Assembly (NCBI GenBank): GCA_964612675.1
Contig: CAZTDD010000019.1
Span: 1-64,000 of the forward strand
DNA from: CAZTDD01 sp964612675
GTDB lineage: Bacteria; Hinthialibacterota; Hinthialibacteria; Hinthialibacterales; JAKPRU01
Direction of reading: 5' to 3'
Length of the DNA: 64,000 bases
This document shows, one piece after another, positions 17,671-27,033 of the stretch. The translations under genes and the position numbers were made by a program. How positions within the stretch are numbered: the first letter of the stretch is position 1; every line of letters begins with the position of its first letter. The notes below the pieces were generated by a model. The model was not told where the DNA came from and made no database searches. It was given only the letters and a program-made list of their open reading frames with translations.

Positions 17671-20600
17671 TTACAGATCGTTTGTGATGCGATAGATGCT
17701 GAGATTGTCGACTGCAACCGAAGAAGTGACTCCCGGTCCGCCGTTCTGTACAACGCCCAGAACCGGGAACGCGGAATTCTCGGTATCGAAACCGCCACCG
17801 ATGGTAATCGTCGAAGGCAAGGTGGAGTTGTTGACAAATACTCCGACATTGCCGTTGCCGTTGGTCATCACCAGGGCGGTCACGCCGCCAGTACCCGAAA
17901 CCAGCCGCGCGTCAACCATCGCCTGCAACAGATGCGGGAAATTGCCCTGTAGCGAGCCGGCAAAAATCCCCACATTTGCCGCAGTGTTCGCGCTGTCGAG
18001 AGAGAGGACGGCCTCTCCCGCGTCGAAGCTGGCCGCACCGTCATCGTTATTGACGTTGGTCAGGATGCCATCTGTGGTCTCGAACGTACCGTCCGCATCC
18101 AATGCTACGGGGTCCAGATCCAAAGTGGGCAGTTCTTGGACAGTCAAATTGTCGAAGAAAACAGTCACCCCCGGTTGATCGGAACCGACGGAAACTTGGA
18201 CACCAGGCTGGAGCGCATCGCTGGGCGGGTCGTAGAGCAGCACGAGGCGTTCCCACTCGCCGACGGGAACATCGGTGTTGCTCGACACGGTATATCCCAG
18301 CTGACCGTCAATCGGCGAATTGAGAGCAGCCAGAGCGACCGAACATCCCGGACCGTTCGACTGAACGGAAACAGACACCAAAACCGGTCCAGTACCGACA
18401 GGTACCGGCGAGCCCATAATGGCGAGGGTGCCTTCCCCCGGCCCGACATCCAGGATCAGTCCGCGACCGTCCGTTCCGTCGCCTGCGGGAACATCGCCGA
18501 TGCTGATCCGTCCGGCATCGAATCCGGTAGCTGCATCGTAGGCGATTCCCGCCTCCTCAACCGTGGCGGCGTCGAACCCTTCACTGAACATGGAGGGTAC
18601 AGGTGTCGGGGTCGGCGCTGGAGCTTCTTCTTCAGCGATTCGAATATTATCGATGGCCCACCACCAGTCGTTTGTGGCATCCAGCATGCCCCATGTGACA
18701 ATCATCGTTTGAGCACCGCCGGGGTTGTTCAGCGGTACGGTGACCGTCTCGTTGGGAGCATCGTCATGGAAATTCGGGTCGGTGTCCGGATTCGAAACCC
18801 AACGAAGGACTTCGATGGGCTCGCCACCGTCGTACGACACCTGAACGGATGCCGCCTGCGTATCCTCATCGCGCCAACTCGAGTCGAACGTGAGTACCAC
18901 GCTATTGGGACTCGCACCGTCTAGCGAAATCGGCGGCGTGCTCAGGAAACTCGTGAAGACACCGGAATCTCCGGGGCTGTCCTTGTCGTCCCATTCGTCC
19001 GGGTCGGCAATCGCAACCGTGCCGCCGGCGTTGGTGAATTCCCCGCGCCGTTGATCCTCGGCTGCAGTGACCCACCACTGGAGATCCGCGAAGGACCAAC
19101 CACGCCATTCGGTCACGCCAAGATTCTGGTCGGCACCGTACACGCCGCTGTCGTCTATACTCCAACCGGCCGGAGGTGTTTTGGTCCAGACGTTGTCGCC
19201 CGAAACGGATTCGTCCACGTTCGGCCCCAATGCGAGACCTTCAAAATCCTCCGTGAACGGAAGGGAGACAGGCTCAACTGGCACAGTGCCTTCTTCGATG
19301 ACGACATTATCGATGGCCCACCACCAGTCGTTTGTGGCATCCAGCATGCCCCATGTGACAATCATCGTTTGAGCACCGCCGGGGTTGTTCAGCGGTACGG
19401 TGACCGTCTCGTTGGGAGCATCGTCATGGAAATTCGGGTCGGTGTCCGGATTCGAAACCCAACGAAGGACTTCGATGGGCTCGCCACCGTCGTACGACAC
19501 CTGAACGGATGCCGCCTGCGTATCCTCATCGCGCCAACTCGAGTCGAACGTGAGTACCACGCTATTGGGACTCGCACCGTCTAGCGAAATCGGCGGCGTG
19601 CTCAGGAAACTCGTGAAGACACCGGAATCTCCGGGGCTGTCCTTGTCGTCCCATTCGTCCGGGTCGGCAATCGCAACCGTGCCGCCGGCGTTGGTGAATT
19701 CCCCGCGCCGTTGATCCTCGGCTGCAGTGACCCACCACTGGAGATCCGCGAAGGACCAACCACGCCATTCGGTTACACCAAGATCCTCATCGGCTCCGTA
19801 CACGCCGCTATCGTCTATGCTCCAACCGGCCGGAGGTGTTTTGGTCCAGACGTTGTCGCCCGAAACGGATTCATCCACGTTCGGTCCCAAAGCAAGACCT
19901 TCGAAATCCTCCGTGAACGGGAGAGCCACTGGCGATGGAGGAGGCGGTTCCTCACCACCGGGACCTACCACCTTAATGTTATCGATAGCCCACCACCAAT
20001 CGTTGCCGGCTTCGAACATCTCCCACCAAATGACCATCTCCGAAGCGCCGGCAGGATTGTTGAGTTCGAGCGTGACTTCTTCGTTGGTTGCATCGGGGTG
20101 GAAATTCGGATCGTCTCCAAATGAGTTCCAGTACAGCAATTCTACTGGCTCACCGCCGTCGTAAACGACCCTCACTGCGACCTGTTGGTTGTCTTCAGGA
20201 CGCCAACTCGAATCGAACGTCAATACGAGACTGTTCGGCTCCATGTCTGCTATAGATATGGGTGGTGTACTCATAAAGCTATTAAAAGTACCCGAGTCGT
20301 GCGCCGCATCATCCCATTCGTCCGGATCGGCAATCGCGACGGTCCCACTGGCGTTGTTGAACTGCGAACGCTGTTGATCTTCAGCGACGATGGCCCATGC
20401 ATTCGCATTTGCGAATGTCCAGCCCCACCAATCTTGGACTCCGCCGGGTGTCATCCAATCGTTGTCGACAGTCCAGCCTTCCGGGGGGGTGTTGGTCCAG
20501 ACGTTGGAGGGATCTACGACTTCTCCCACATCGGGAAGGTTCTCATCCTGGAAGGGACCTAAATCCAGACCTTCGAAGTCTTCCGTAAACAGGACGTTGT

Positions 20601-21315
20601 CTCCGGAACTCACATTGATATTGTCGATAGCCCACCACCAGTCATTGCCTGCTTCGAACATCTCCCATCGAATAACAACTTCCGAAGCCCCGGCTGGGTT
20701 GTTCAGTTCAAGTGTGACTGTCTCATTAGTGGCGTCTTCATGGAAAAACGGATCGCCGCTGAACGAGTTCCAATACATAAGTTCAACGGGATCGCCACCG
20801 TCGTAGACTGCCATGACGGCAACCTGCTGGTTGTCTTCCGGACGCCAGCTGGAGTCAAACGTCAGCGTAACCGTATTCGCATCAACGCCGTCCAATGAGA
20901 TGGCCGGGCTAATCAAAAACGTGTTCATCGTTCCGGCATCGTGCTCGGCATCATCCCACTCATCGGGGTCGGCGATAGCGACTGTTCCTTCCCCTTTGGT
21001 GAATTCCACTCGATTCTGATTACCGGCTACGAGAGCCCAGGCTTCCGCATTGGCGAATGTCCATCCCCACCAATCCTGAACTCCACCGAACGGCATCGAT
21101 TCGTTATCGACTGTCCATCCCTCCGGCGGAGTATTCGTCCATACCTTGGAGGGATCCATTACGCCTTCCATTTCGGGAAGCGTTTCATCCACGAAGGCTC
21201 CCAATTCGAGCCCTTCAAAGTCCTCAAAAAACACCGTCTGACCGCATGCTGGGTGTGTCAGAAACGCACCGCATGCCACCATAACGAAGAAGACGGAGGT
21301 TGAAAGTCTTTTCAT
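17671..21315 (-). CDS. Large secreted protein with four tandem choice-of-anchor J-like domains
   Basis: 1214 residues with a signal peptide (1-25, cleavage likely after ACG). Four repeats of about 215-220 residues start near 28, 244, 463 and 683, each opening with F.EDFEGL.LG and containing GW.VD, W.GW.FA, EWDD, LTFDSSWR and a closing NDWWWAIDN. This aromatic, Asp-rich pattern matches choice-of-anchor J / cleaved-adhesin beta-sandwich domains. Residues 905-1214 form a different, Gly/Val-rich beta region. No catalytic site is seen, so surface adhesion or glycan binding is inferred. Repeats 3 and 4 are nearly identical in DNA. Start ATG 21315 follows AAAGAGGTG. Confidence 0.85.
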   Translation of the reverse strand: MKRLSTSVFFVMVACGAFLTHPACGQTVFFEDFEGLELGAFVDETLPEMEGVMDPSKVWTNTPPEGWTVDNESMPFGGVQDWWGWTFANAEAWALVAGNQNRVEFTKGEGTVAIADPDEWDDAEHDAGTMNTFLISPAISLDGVDANTVTLTFDSSWRPEDNQQVAVMAVYDGGDPVELMYWNSFSGDPFFHEDATNETVTLELNNPAGASEVVIRWEMFEAGNDWWWAIDNINVSSGDNVLFTEDFEGLDLGPFQDENLPDVGEVVDPSNVWTNTPPEGWTVDNDWMTPGGVQDWWGWTFANANAWAIVAEDQQRSQFNNASGTVAIADPDEWDDAAHDSGTFNSFMSTPPISIADMEPNSLVLTFDSSWRPEDNQQVAVRVVYDGGEPVELLYWNSFGDDPNFHPDATNEEVTLELNNPAGASEMVIWWEMFEAGNDWWWAIDNIKVVGPGGEEPPPPSPVALPFTEDFEGLALGPNVDESVSGDNVWTKTPPAGWSIDDSGVYGADEDLGVTEWRGWSFADLQWWVTAAEDQRRGEFTNAGGTVAIADPDEWDDKDSPGDSGVFTSFLSTPPISLDGASPNSVVLTFDSSWRDEDTQAASVQVSYDGGEPIEVLRWVSNPDTDPNFHDDAPNETVTVPLNNPGGAQTMIVTWGMLDATNDWWWAIDNVVIEEGTVPVEPVSLPFTEDFEGLALGPNVDESVSGDNVWTKTPPAGWSIDDSGVYGADQNLGVTEWRGWSFADLQWWVTAAEDQRRGEFTNAGGTVAIADPDEWDDKDSPGDSGVFTSFLSTPPISLDGASPNSVVLTFDSSWRDEDTQAASVQVSYDGGEPIEVLRWVSNPDTDPNFHDDAPNETVTVPLNNPGGAQTMIVTWGMLDATNDWWWAIDNIRIAEEEAPAPTPTPVPSMFSEGFDAATVEEAGIAYDAATGFDAGRISIGDVPAGDGTDGRGLILDVGPGEGTLAIMGSPVPVGTGPVLVSVSVQSNGPGCSVALAALNSPIDGQLGYTVSSNTDVPVGEWERLVLLYDPPSDALQPGVQVSVGSDQPGVTVFFDNLTVQELPTLDLDPVALDADGTFETTDGILTNVNNDDGAASFDAGEAVLSLDSANTAANVGIFAGSLQGNFPHLLQAMVDARLVSGTGGVTALVMTNGNGNVGVFVNNSTLPSTITIGGGFDTENSAFPVLGVVQNGGPGVTSSVAVDNLSIYRITNDL
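18646..19773. repeat. Tandem 660-bp duplication inside the repeat-protein gene
   Basis: Positions 18646-19113 and 19306-19773 are identical over 468 bp with a 660-bp offset. Outside that block the two units diverge by scattered substitutions (for example 19114 versus 19774). Repeats 1 and 2 of the same gene are much more diverged, so this unit was duplicated or gene-converted recently. Confidence 0.95.
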
Positions 21316-21576
21316 TATTGCACCTCTTTAATTCGATAATTTAGAATAATTGCGCCAAATCAAAGCGCACCTGAGATTATGAATTACCGCGTGCCTGAGG
21401 CGGTTGTGGTACCCGGCTCGCAGCAATGTACGGTAAATCGCTGGGCGATAAACAGAAATCGGCACCTCCTTTCAGATATGAAGATGATTGATTGAAGCCT
21501 CAATTTCTGATTATGCTCTTCTCAGTTACCGCAAAGAGACAAACCAGCTCAGCCTCCTTCACATCTGCGGAGAATC
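21316..21576. other. Leader region of the repeat-protein gene, no gene seen
   Basis: 261 bp between the prepilin gene and the repeat-protein gene, both on the minus strand. It is conspicuously structured on the minus strand, with GAAAGGAGGTGCCG near 21465 and a GGGTACC..GGTAA segment near 21388-21415, but I match no known riboswitch. No clear promoter hexamer pair was found. Confidence 0.35.
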
Positions 21577-22191
21577 CTATCGGCAAGAACTCCCCATCCG
21601 CTTCGTCCCCCAATCAAGGACAAAGCATCCCTGCATGTAATTTCCACCCCATGTGAAGATATTGCCATCGGAGACAACTCCGTTGCTGCTGTCGTAACGG
21701 TCCATATCGGTACCGAACGGAAACGGATCATGACTGCTGTTGTCGTCATCCTTATCGGGACCGTAGCTCATCAGACTATACGCATGCACGCGATACTGTC
21801 CCTCGTTGTCAGAACCGCTTCCCATTTCGTAGTCGGGACGTCCTTCAGGTGCATAGGCATTGCTCGTCCCAAGATTGAGCATGCCGCCTAGTTTTTTGAC
21901 AACAAAAGGATCTGTAGGTAAAGAGGACATATAGGAGATCGGGGTAGTCAAATGAAAAAGGCCGTCTTCACCCGCCATATAGCGATCGAGGTCATGATCC
22001 CCGGGATAAGAATTTTGATCGATGAAGTAGGCCTCCAAGGCTGTCGATATTGCCTTGTGATCCGCCTGGACCTTGGCGAGTTTGGACCGAATTTGTGCGT
22101 TCAGAAAATTCGGTACCGCAATCGCCGCGAGGATGCCAATAATCGCGACGACAATGAGCAGTTCAATCAGTGTGAAGGCACGACGCATCAT
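21577..22191 (-). CDS. Type II secretion/type IV prepilin-like protein (GspG-type)
   Basis: 204 residues beginning MMRRAFTLIELL: a short basic leader, then the prepilin peptidase site before Phe-Thr-Leu-Ile-Glu with Glu at +5, then a hydrophobic helix to about residue 30. The region NSYPGDHDLDRYM and the following loop match the pseudopilin C-terminal layout of GspG. The protein is larger than a typical GspG (about 145) and carries an Asp-rich tail region. It is a stand-alone gene 261 bp upstream of the repeat-protein gene on the same strand. Similar orphan prepilins are numerous in Sumerlaeota/Omnitrophota-like genomes (from memory). Confidence 0.88.
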   Translation of the reverse strand: MMRRAFTLIELLIVVAIIGILAAIAVPNFLNAQIRSKLAKVQADHKAISTALEAYFIDQNSYPGDHDLDRYMAGEDGLFHLTTPISYMSSLPTDPFVVKKLGGMLNLGTSNAYAPEGRPDYEMGSGSDNEGQYRVHAYSLMSYGPDKDDDNSSHDPFPFGTDMDRYDSSNGVVSDGNIFTWGGNYMQGCFVLDWGTKRMGSSCR

Positions 22192-22688
22192 AAACTCCTA
22201 TGTTTGTGCTCGGACAGCGTATCCTAACACAATTCAGATAATCGATGTTGCTGCAGCGAAGATTGTGCACACGGGTCACTCATCGTTCGATGATAAACTC
22301 CATTATACGGAGAACGTGCGAAGTCCACAAGAAGATAATCAACTTTGATACGGAAACCTCTCGTTAACAGACTCAAAAAACGATTCAAAAGAAGATCTTT
22401 GTGCACTAAGGCCTTTGTGCACTAACCGACCTCAATACGTAAGTTTCCATGTACGCCTGTGAAAACCAATTGGATACACCGTCCATTTTACAAATTCCCG
22501 GAACAATGAAAGACGTGCGAACCCTATGAAATGGGAAGCGTAATCGGTTCGTCGATTACACAAGCCACAGCCAGACAAACTACGTCCATCCAGGGAAAGA
22601 TAGATTGACGACAGAGAGTTACACAGATGTTAACGGAGCATTCGGTTGTAGCTAACAGGCACGAACAAAATCCCAATACGGGAACATT
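22192..22688. other. Intergenic region without a convincing gene
   Basis: 497 bp between the prepilin and the DUF4185-like gene. It contains a 13-bp direct repeat CTTTGTGCACTAA at 22397-22409 and 22413-22425. The short minus-strand frame at 22224-22406 has no family resemblance and no ribosome-binding site. Nothing else is seen. Confidence 0.5.
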
Positions 22689-23726
22689 CTATTTCTCGGG
22701 CAACTGGAATACGCACTTTCGAACTGAGAAACAGTCGTCCCCGGAGAAAACAAGATAGGCCGTGCGTCCATCCCGACTCATCCATTTCGTGGGAAACGAA
22801 CTTGTCTCCCCGGGACCGACGTCCCACTTCTCGGTGTAGAATACCGTTGTCCACGGTCCCCAGGGTTCCGGCGCATCATAGATGCCAAAACCTCCTTCGA
22901 ACCGTGTATCGTCGCCCGGCAGTGTCTGACAGAGCAGGTATCGATTCAAACCAGCATTGTACGTGACTCCAGACCGATAGCATCGTCCGATATTCTGAAA
23001 AACAGCGCCGCGTTGTTCGATATCGTCGGTCCAAACCGGCTCGCTATTCGCATCAAAGCGTTTGAAGAACTCGTAGGCTGTGCGTTCAGTGATTCTGTTT
23101 TTAGGTACGCGGGCTAAGACCGTGCGGTCTGCGGGTTCATACGCGCTATCGGAATCGAACGAATAGACATACACATAGCTGTCCCGGGCGTTGGCGTAGT
23201 GCTTGCCGAAGTTCAGAAAGGTGGGACAACCGAAGCTTGTCTCGAATCGCCAATCGCTCCATGCCCACGTTTTGCCATGGTCATTGGACCACGCCAGTTG
23301 CGAATTGTCTGCGTTGCGCACCAGCATGTAGAGAACCCCATCCACCATCAGCATCCCGCTGGCTTTTTTCCCATTCTTTCCGTCCCCTTCTTGCTCCGCA
23401 CTTTCGGAACGTATGTTCTTCCCGGTGAAATCATTCGGAGTTCCGATGATTTTTGCGAGGCCGAGACTCAGCTTTCCGGGGACCTTGGGTTCGAAGCCGT
23501 ATCCATCGCCGTACGCGGTGTACATACAATCGTCATCCGCCCACGTCAGGGGCCAGTTATCGCTGCCTTTCGCTTTTCGAACGATACTCGACACGGGAGC
23601 CCATTTCACGTCGATAATCACAGGGCTTCGCGGAGGCGGATCATCGGCGGCCTCTGCCACCGTTGAGACAATCGTTGCGGCAAGACAGAAGGCGAGAATT
23701 CCAATAGACGATCGATAGCAAGACAT
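22689..23726 (-). CDS. Secreted DUF4185-like (beta-propeller) protein
   Basis: 345 residues, signal peptide 1-26 (ending AEA). The sequence NWPLTWADDDCMYTAYGDGYGF, LAKIIGTPNDFTGKNI, WSNDHGKTWAW and NRYLLCQTLPGDD gives a repeated Trp/Asp-rich beta pattern as in DUF4185 proteins, which adopt sialidase/GH43-like propellers. Catalytic residues cannot be assigned. It may bind or cleave a glycan. It is divergent from the GH172-like gene (138 bp gap), and the two may be co-regulated. Confidence 0.7.
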   Translation of the reverse strand: MSCYRSSIGILAFCLAATIVSTVAEAADDPPPRSPVIIDVKWAPVSSIVRKAKGSDNWPLTWADDDCMYTAYGDGYGFEPKVPGKLSLGLAKIIGTPNDFTGKNIRSESAEQEGDGKNGKKASGMLMVDGVLYMLVRNADNSQLAWSNDHGKTWAWSDWRFETSFGCPTFLNFGKHYANARDSYVYVYSFDSDSAYEPADRTVLARVPKNRITERTAYEFFKRFDANSEPVWTDDIEQRGAVFQNIGRCYRSGVTYNAGLNRYLLCQTLPGDDTRFEGGFGIYDAPEPWGPWTTVFYTEKWDVGPGETSSFPTKWMSRDGRTAYLVFSGDDCFSVRKCVFQLPEK

Positions 23727-23864
23727 AAGACACCTACCTTTAGAGAGAATGGAGCGATGATCTTCCTAGCCCTACGGAGCATTGAACACAGGGAAGCCGT
23801 GAATTGTCAAGTAGTTGAAGATGGGATACTATGGCTGAACCAATGACTTTGAGGAGGTACTCAG

Positions 23865-25682
23865 ATGCGCATCTTTTCACAATTGTCAGCGATCGCCCTG
23901 TGCGGGTTTCTCGCGTTCCCCGTCTCGGCCCAATACACCTCGGTTCTCCAACAGCTCTCCAAAGCGCCGGATTTCGGTACCTACCGGATCTCCAGTTATG
24001 ACCGAAGCGGCGGCAACAACGATCGGATTGAAAACATAAAGCCCGGTGAGACGAAAGTCTTGGCTGAAATCGACGGTCCGGGAGCGATCACGCATATCTG
24101 GAACACGATCGATGCGGAAAAATATTACTCGCGGATGCTGATATTGCGGTTTTATTGGGACGGGCAGGAGACGCCATCTATTGAAGTCCCGCTGGGCGAT
24201 TTCTTCGGTGTGGGGCACGGCCTGAATATCCCATTCGACAGTTTGCCGGTGAATGTATCGTCCGAAGGCCGTGCGCGGAATTGTTATTGGTATATGCCCT
24301 TCGAAAAATCGGCAAAAATTACGGTTACACACGAAGGGTTTTATCCGGTTCGCGCTTTTTATTATTACATCGATTACCAGAAATACGATTCATTTCCAGA
24401 AGACAGTCTTTATTTCCATGCCCATTACCGACAGAAGACGCCAAACCCGGAGGTGAATCTCAAGGGAATAAACCGTGACGGTGAAACAAATTATCTGTTA
24501 ATGGAAACCGAAGGACGCGGCCTCTATGTCGGTACGGTTCAAAGCGTGCAAATCAATCGAGACGGGTGGTATGGAGAAGGCGACGATATGTTCTTTGTCG
24601 ATGGTGCGGAAATGCCGACGATGACAGGGACCGGCACCGAAGATTATTTCAACGATGCGTGGGGATTTCGTGAGTTTTCGTATGCCGCTCACGGGGTCAC
24701 AATTTGGGAAGGATACAGCAAAGGCGACCGGGGTACCGCATACAAGTGGCATTTATTCGATCCGGTCGCGTTTCAGAAATCGCTCAGAGCGACGATTGAG
24801 CACGGCCATGCGAACGACAGGCAGGATGATATGTACAGCGTGGCATTTTGGTATCAGACGCTTCCGAGCCCGGAACCGCCGCCGATGCCGGATATGGTGT
24901 CGCGATTGCCGGACGAAGGACAACTCTACGCCAAACAAATCTCTATCAACGAGAATCTTACTGCCTACAGAGAGGCCGGCCACGAAGATTTCTTCGCTTA
25001 TGCACTCGATCATATCAAGTGGTTTGTGGAGCGCTACGAAAATGCCGATGAATACGGCTATTGGTCGATGCGAAGAGGTACTCTACTCAAACAACTGGGC
25101 GAAATCGACGAAGCGGAATCCGCGTTCGAATCGGCGCTGAACAAGAGCGACAAGGAAGACAAATACAACGAGCATGATGTGGATCACATTCACTGGGTGG
25201 CAGAGCGTGAGTTGCCGGTTATTGAGGAATCGAAGCACGCCCATCTGTATTTCGTCGCCGACGATGTTTGCGAGGTATTCATTGACGGTGAATCGATCGC
25301 AAAACAGGGCGGCAGGGACAGACTGCGGGATCATGAGATTCAGCTCCGGCGTGGAAAACACATCATCGCGTTGAAGTGTGAGAATAAAGGCGGCGGTGCG
25401 GGAGTCGCACTTCAGCTGAGTCACCGCAAAGGCTATGTATTCACGGATTCGAGTTGGAAGGTTTCGACGACTGAATCGAAAAAGTGGACCAATCGGAAAT
25501 TCGATGATTCCGATTGGGAAAACGCGGAGAGAGTTTGTTTTCTCGGCCAGGCTCCGTGGAACAGTTCGCGAAGTCTGTTTGCGTTTGCCGCACCGGTTCT
25601 GTTTGCTGAAGTTGTATGGGCACCCGGAGGGGCAAAAGAGAATCAGACGGTTTATTTCCGAAAGGAATTTCGGGTGAGGTAG
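23865..25682 (+). CDS. Secreted GH172 (DUF2961) glycosidase-like protein
   Basis: 605 residues with a signal peptide (1-23) and start ATG 23865 after GAGGAGG. Family signatures are ISSYDRSGGNNDRI, GPGAITHIWNTI, VPLGDFFGVGHG, YWYMPFEKSAKITV and TGTGTEDYFNDAWGF. The last contains the Glu that, with a later Glu, serves catalysis in characterised GH172 furanosidases. A C-terminal beta-sandwich (about 460-605) with DSSWKVSTTESKKWTNRKFDDSDWE resembles a galactose-binding-like module. GH172 enzymes act on arabino- or fructofuranosides; the precise substrate is unknown. Confidence 0.88.
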   Translation: MRIFSQLSAIALCGFLAFPVSAQYTSVLQQLSKAPDFGTYRISSYDRSGGNNDRIENIKPGETKVLAEIDGPGAITHIWNTIDAEKYYSRMLILRFYWDGQETPSIEVPLGDFFGVGHGLNIPFDSLPVNVSSEGRARNCYWYMPFEKSAKITVTHEGFYPVRAFYYYIDYQKYDSFPEDSLYFHAHYRQKTPNPEVNLKGINRDGETNYLLMETEGRGLYVGTVQSVQINRDGWYGEGDDMFFVDGAEMPTMTGTGTEDYFNDAWGFREFSYAAHGVTIWEGYSKGDRGTAYKWHLFDPVAFQKSLRATIEHGHANDRQDDMYSVAFWYQTLPSPEPPPMPDMVSRLPDEGQLYAKQISINENLTAYREAGHEDFFAYALDHIKWFVERYENADEYGYWSMRRGTLLKQLGEIDEAESAFESALNKSDKEDKYNEHDVDHIHWVAERELPVIEESKHAHLYFVADDVCEVFIDGESIAKQGGRDRLRDHEIQLRRGKHIIALKCENKGGGAGVALQLSHRKGYVFTDSSWKVSTTESKKWTNRKFDDSDWENAERVCFLGQAPWNSSRSLFAFAAPVLFAEVVWAPGGAKENQTVYFRKEFRVR

Positions 25683-25730
25683 AGCCTGAAAAACCTCGGA
25701 AAAGAATAAGAAAGTGTTTTTTAGATCGTG

Positions 25731-25758
25731 GCCACCCCCAAGCGGAATTGGGGGTGGC
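25731..25758. repeat. Dispersed 28-bp palindrome, copy A
   Basis: Eleven-base arms GCCACCCCCAA and TTGGGGGTGGC enclose a 6-nt loop. The second copy, at 53348-53375 in the opposite orientation, differs from it by one base. Each ends close to a flanking gene's 3' end, as REP elements do. Confidence 0.75.
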
Positions 25759-26005
25759 ACCCATTGTGTGAGTTAACCCTAACGTTGCAAAACTGACTCC
25801 TCTTGCCAACATTTCCAAATCTCTCCCCCCGTTCACGGGGGGAGTCGGAGGGGGGGCATCTGGATCGCACTGCCGGTGCTTTTCTCCTCAGGTCCTCAAA
25901 ATATTCATAAACATCTCTTTTGGCCTTTATCCATGCGGCTTTCCAACCGCGCTTTCGGCCGGCCTCTTCTCGTTTTTGCAACCATAGGGTCAATTCCGGG
26001 ATAGT

Positions 26006-26032
26006 GGGAGGGCGAATCTCCCGATGAGCCGG
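26006..26032. repeat. GGGAGGGCGA...GAGCCG dispersed repeat, copy A
   Basis: The sequence GGGAGGGCGAATCTCC followed by CGATGAGCCGG recurs with few changes at 30128-30153 and, shortened, on the minus strand at 55922-55942. Its ends can pair weakly, suggesting a hairpin in RNA. Confidence 0.55.
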
Positions 26033-26266
26033 TTTCTTTGTTGTCGGCGGGCATTCAAGTCCCCCGAAGAATCGAGTCACGAAGAACTCCCGGTCTCCGG
26101 GACGATGTCAGGTCTCTATCGAGAGACCGGAAATCTCTCTTAATTAGCTAAAGTCTTGCGTGCGGATGCCGAAATTATGACCGGAAGCTCGGGAAACCGT
26201 GCTGCTTCCCACGGCCGTTTGGCGCGTGACATTCCCTTGTTTCTCCTGAAGGAAAGGAGCAAGCAA

Positions 26267-26971
26267 ATGAACGAAATGGCAAACCAGAACGTCGTCCAAC
26301 TTGATCCGTCCGCCTCCGAGGCTGAGATCCCCCAGGTATGCAAAGGCATCCATACATTCGTCCGGCCTCTCGAACGCGAGGACTGCGAAAAAATCGCCGG
26401 CTGGGAGCCCTACGACGACGTCCAATCAAAGGAATACAACCTGCCGGCAAAAGACAAAGCCGGGTGGGACGAATGGTTCCGCTCCGGAGCATCCGGTGAA
26501 AACGCGCTTTTTGCGATCGAAGACACGGAGCAAAATCTGGTGGGCTTGATCCGCCTGGAAGACATCGACACAAACGAAGGTACAGCCCGAATCCACCTGC
26601 AGATCAACCCCGCGTATCGTGGCCAAAAACTGGGGACCTACGGTCTACGTACGTTCATGGAGTTGTATTTCGGAATGTGGAAGCGAGAAACTCTAACGGC
26701 TGCGCTTCCCGGCTATAACCAGCGTGGCAGGCGGTGTCTCGAACGGTCATCGTTCACTGTCACCGACCATAGCTGGGAGCCCGAACCGCGCGGCATGGCG
26801 GTGATCTCTATGCCGGAACTCGCGCCCTACAGACGCTTCTTCCGGGTCGTCGGGAATCAGACAGAAGTCCAGACAATGAAACTGGAAGTGAGCAGACTGA
26901 CGTGGTCCTACAAACGAGACCATTGGAAGAAACAAGCGGAACAGGCCGTCTCGACACGGCAGCCCGCTTAA
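26267..26971 (+). CDS. GNAT-family N-acetyltransferase
   Basis: 234 residues from ATG 26267, which follows GAAAGGAGC at a good distance; the longer frame from 26156 lacks a site. The core FAIEDTEQNLVGLIRLEDI, RIHLQINPAYRGQKLGTYG (acetyl-CoA loop RGQKLG) and GYNQRGRRCLERSSF is a GNAT fold using acetyl-CoA. The substrate may be an amine on a small molecule or protein N terminus. The C-terminal tail, after about residue 165, is unlike a GNAT core. The gene stands alone, facing the second prepilin gene across a terminator. Confidence 0.85.
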   Translation: MNEMANQNVVQLDPSASEAEIPQVCKGIHTFVRPLEREDCEKIAGWEPYDDVQSKEYNLPAKDKAGWDEWFRSGASGENALFAIEDTEQNLVGLIRLEDIDTNEGTARIHLQINPAYRGQKLGTYGLRTFMELYFGMWKRETLTAALPGYNQRGRRCLERSSFTVTDHSWEPEPRGMAVISMPELAPYRRFFRVVGNQTEVQTMKLEVSRLTWSYKRDHWKKQAEQAVSTRQPA

Positions 26972-27002
26972 AAAGGTCTTCACACAGAAAGATATCCACC
27001 AA

Positions 27003-27028
27003 AGCGCCCGGGCATCCTCCCGGGCGTT
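27003..27028. terminator. Bidirectional intrinsic terminator
   Basis: CGCCCGGG (27005-27012) pairs with CCCGGGCG (27019-27026), with further A/G-T pairs outside, and is followed by TTCTTTGTT. It separates the converging acetyltransferase and prepilin genes. Confidence 0.75.
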
Positions 27029-27033
27029 CTTTG

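Larger units (their letters stand above)
25683..26155. repeat. Repeat-rich intergenic region
   Basis: Three dispersed repeats are strung together. One is the 28-bp palindrome at 25731-25758. The second is a C-tract/G-tract hairpin (CTCCCCCC 25823-25830 with GGGGGGAG 25837-25844). The third is the GAGCCG-type element at 26006-26032. A 119-codon minus-strand frame crosses all three but looks like repeat translation and is not called. Confidence 0.6.

Noticed and set aside
18646..19773. CRISPR-like or transposon explanation for the 660-bp repeat
   Set aside because: The units are in-frame protein domains with no spacers, ends or transposase; a domain duplication explains them.
18136..20806. Plus-strand ORFs in the repeat protein
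   Set aside because: Antisense mirror of the tandem domains, duplicated only because the coding strand is.
25721..26080. 119-residue minus-strand ORF
   Set aside because: It crosses three dispersed repeats and its ends translate repeat DNA; a similar translation occurs near 30 kb from the same repeat.
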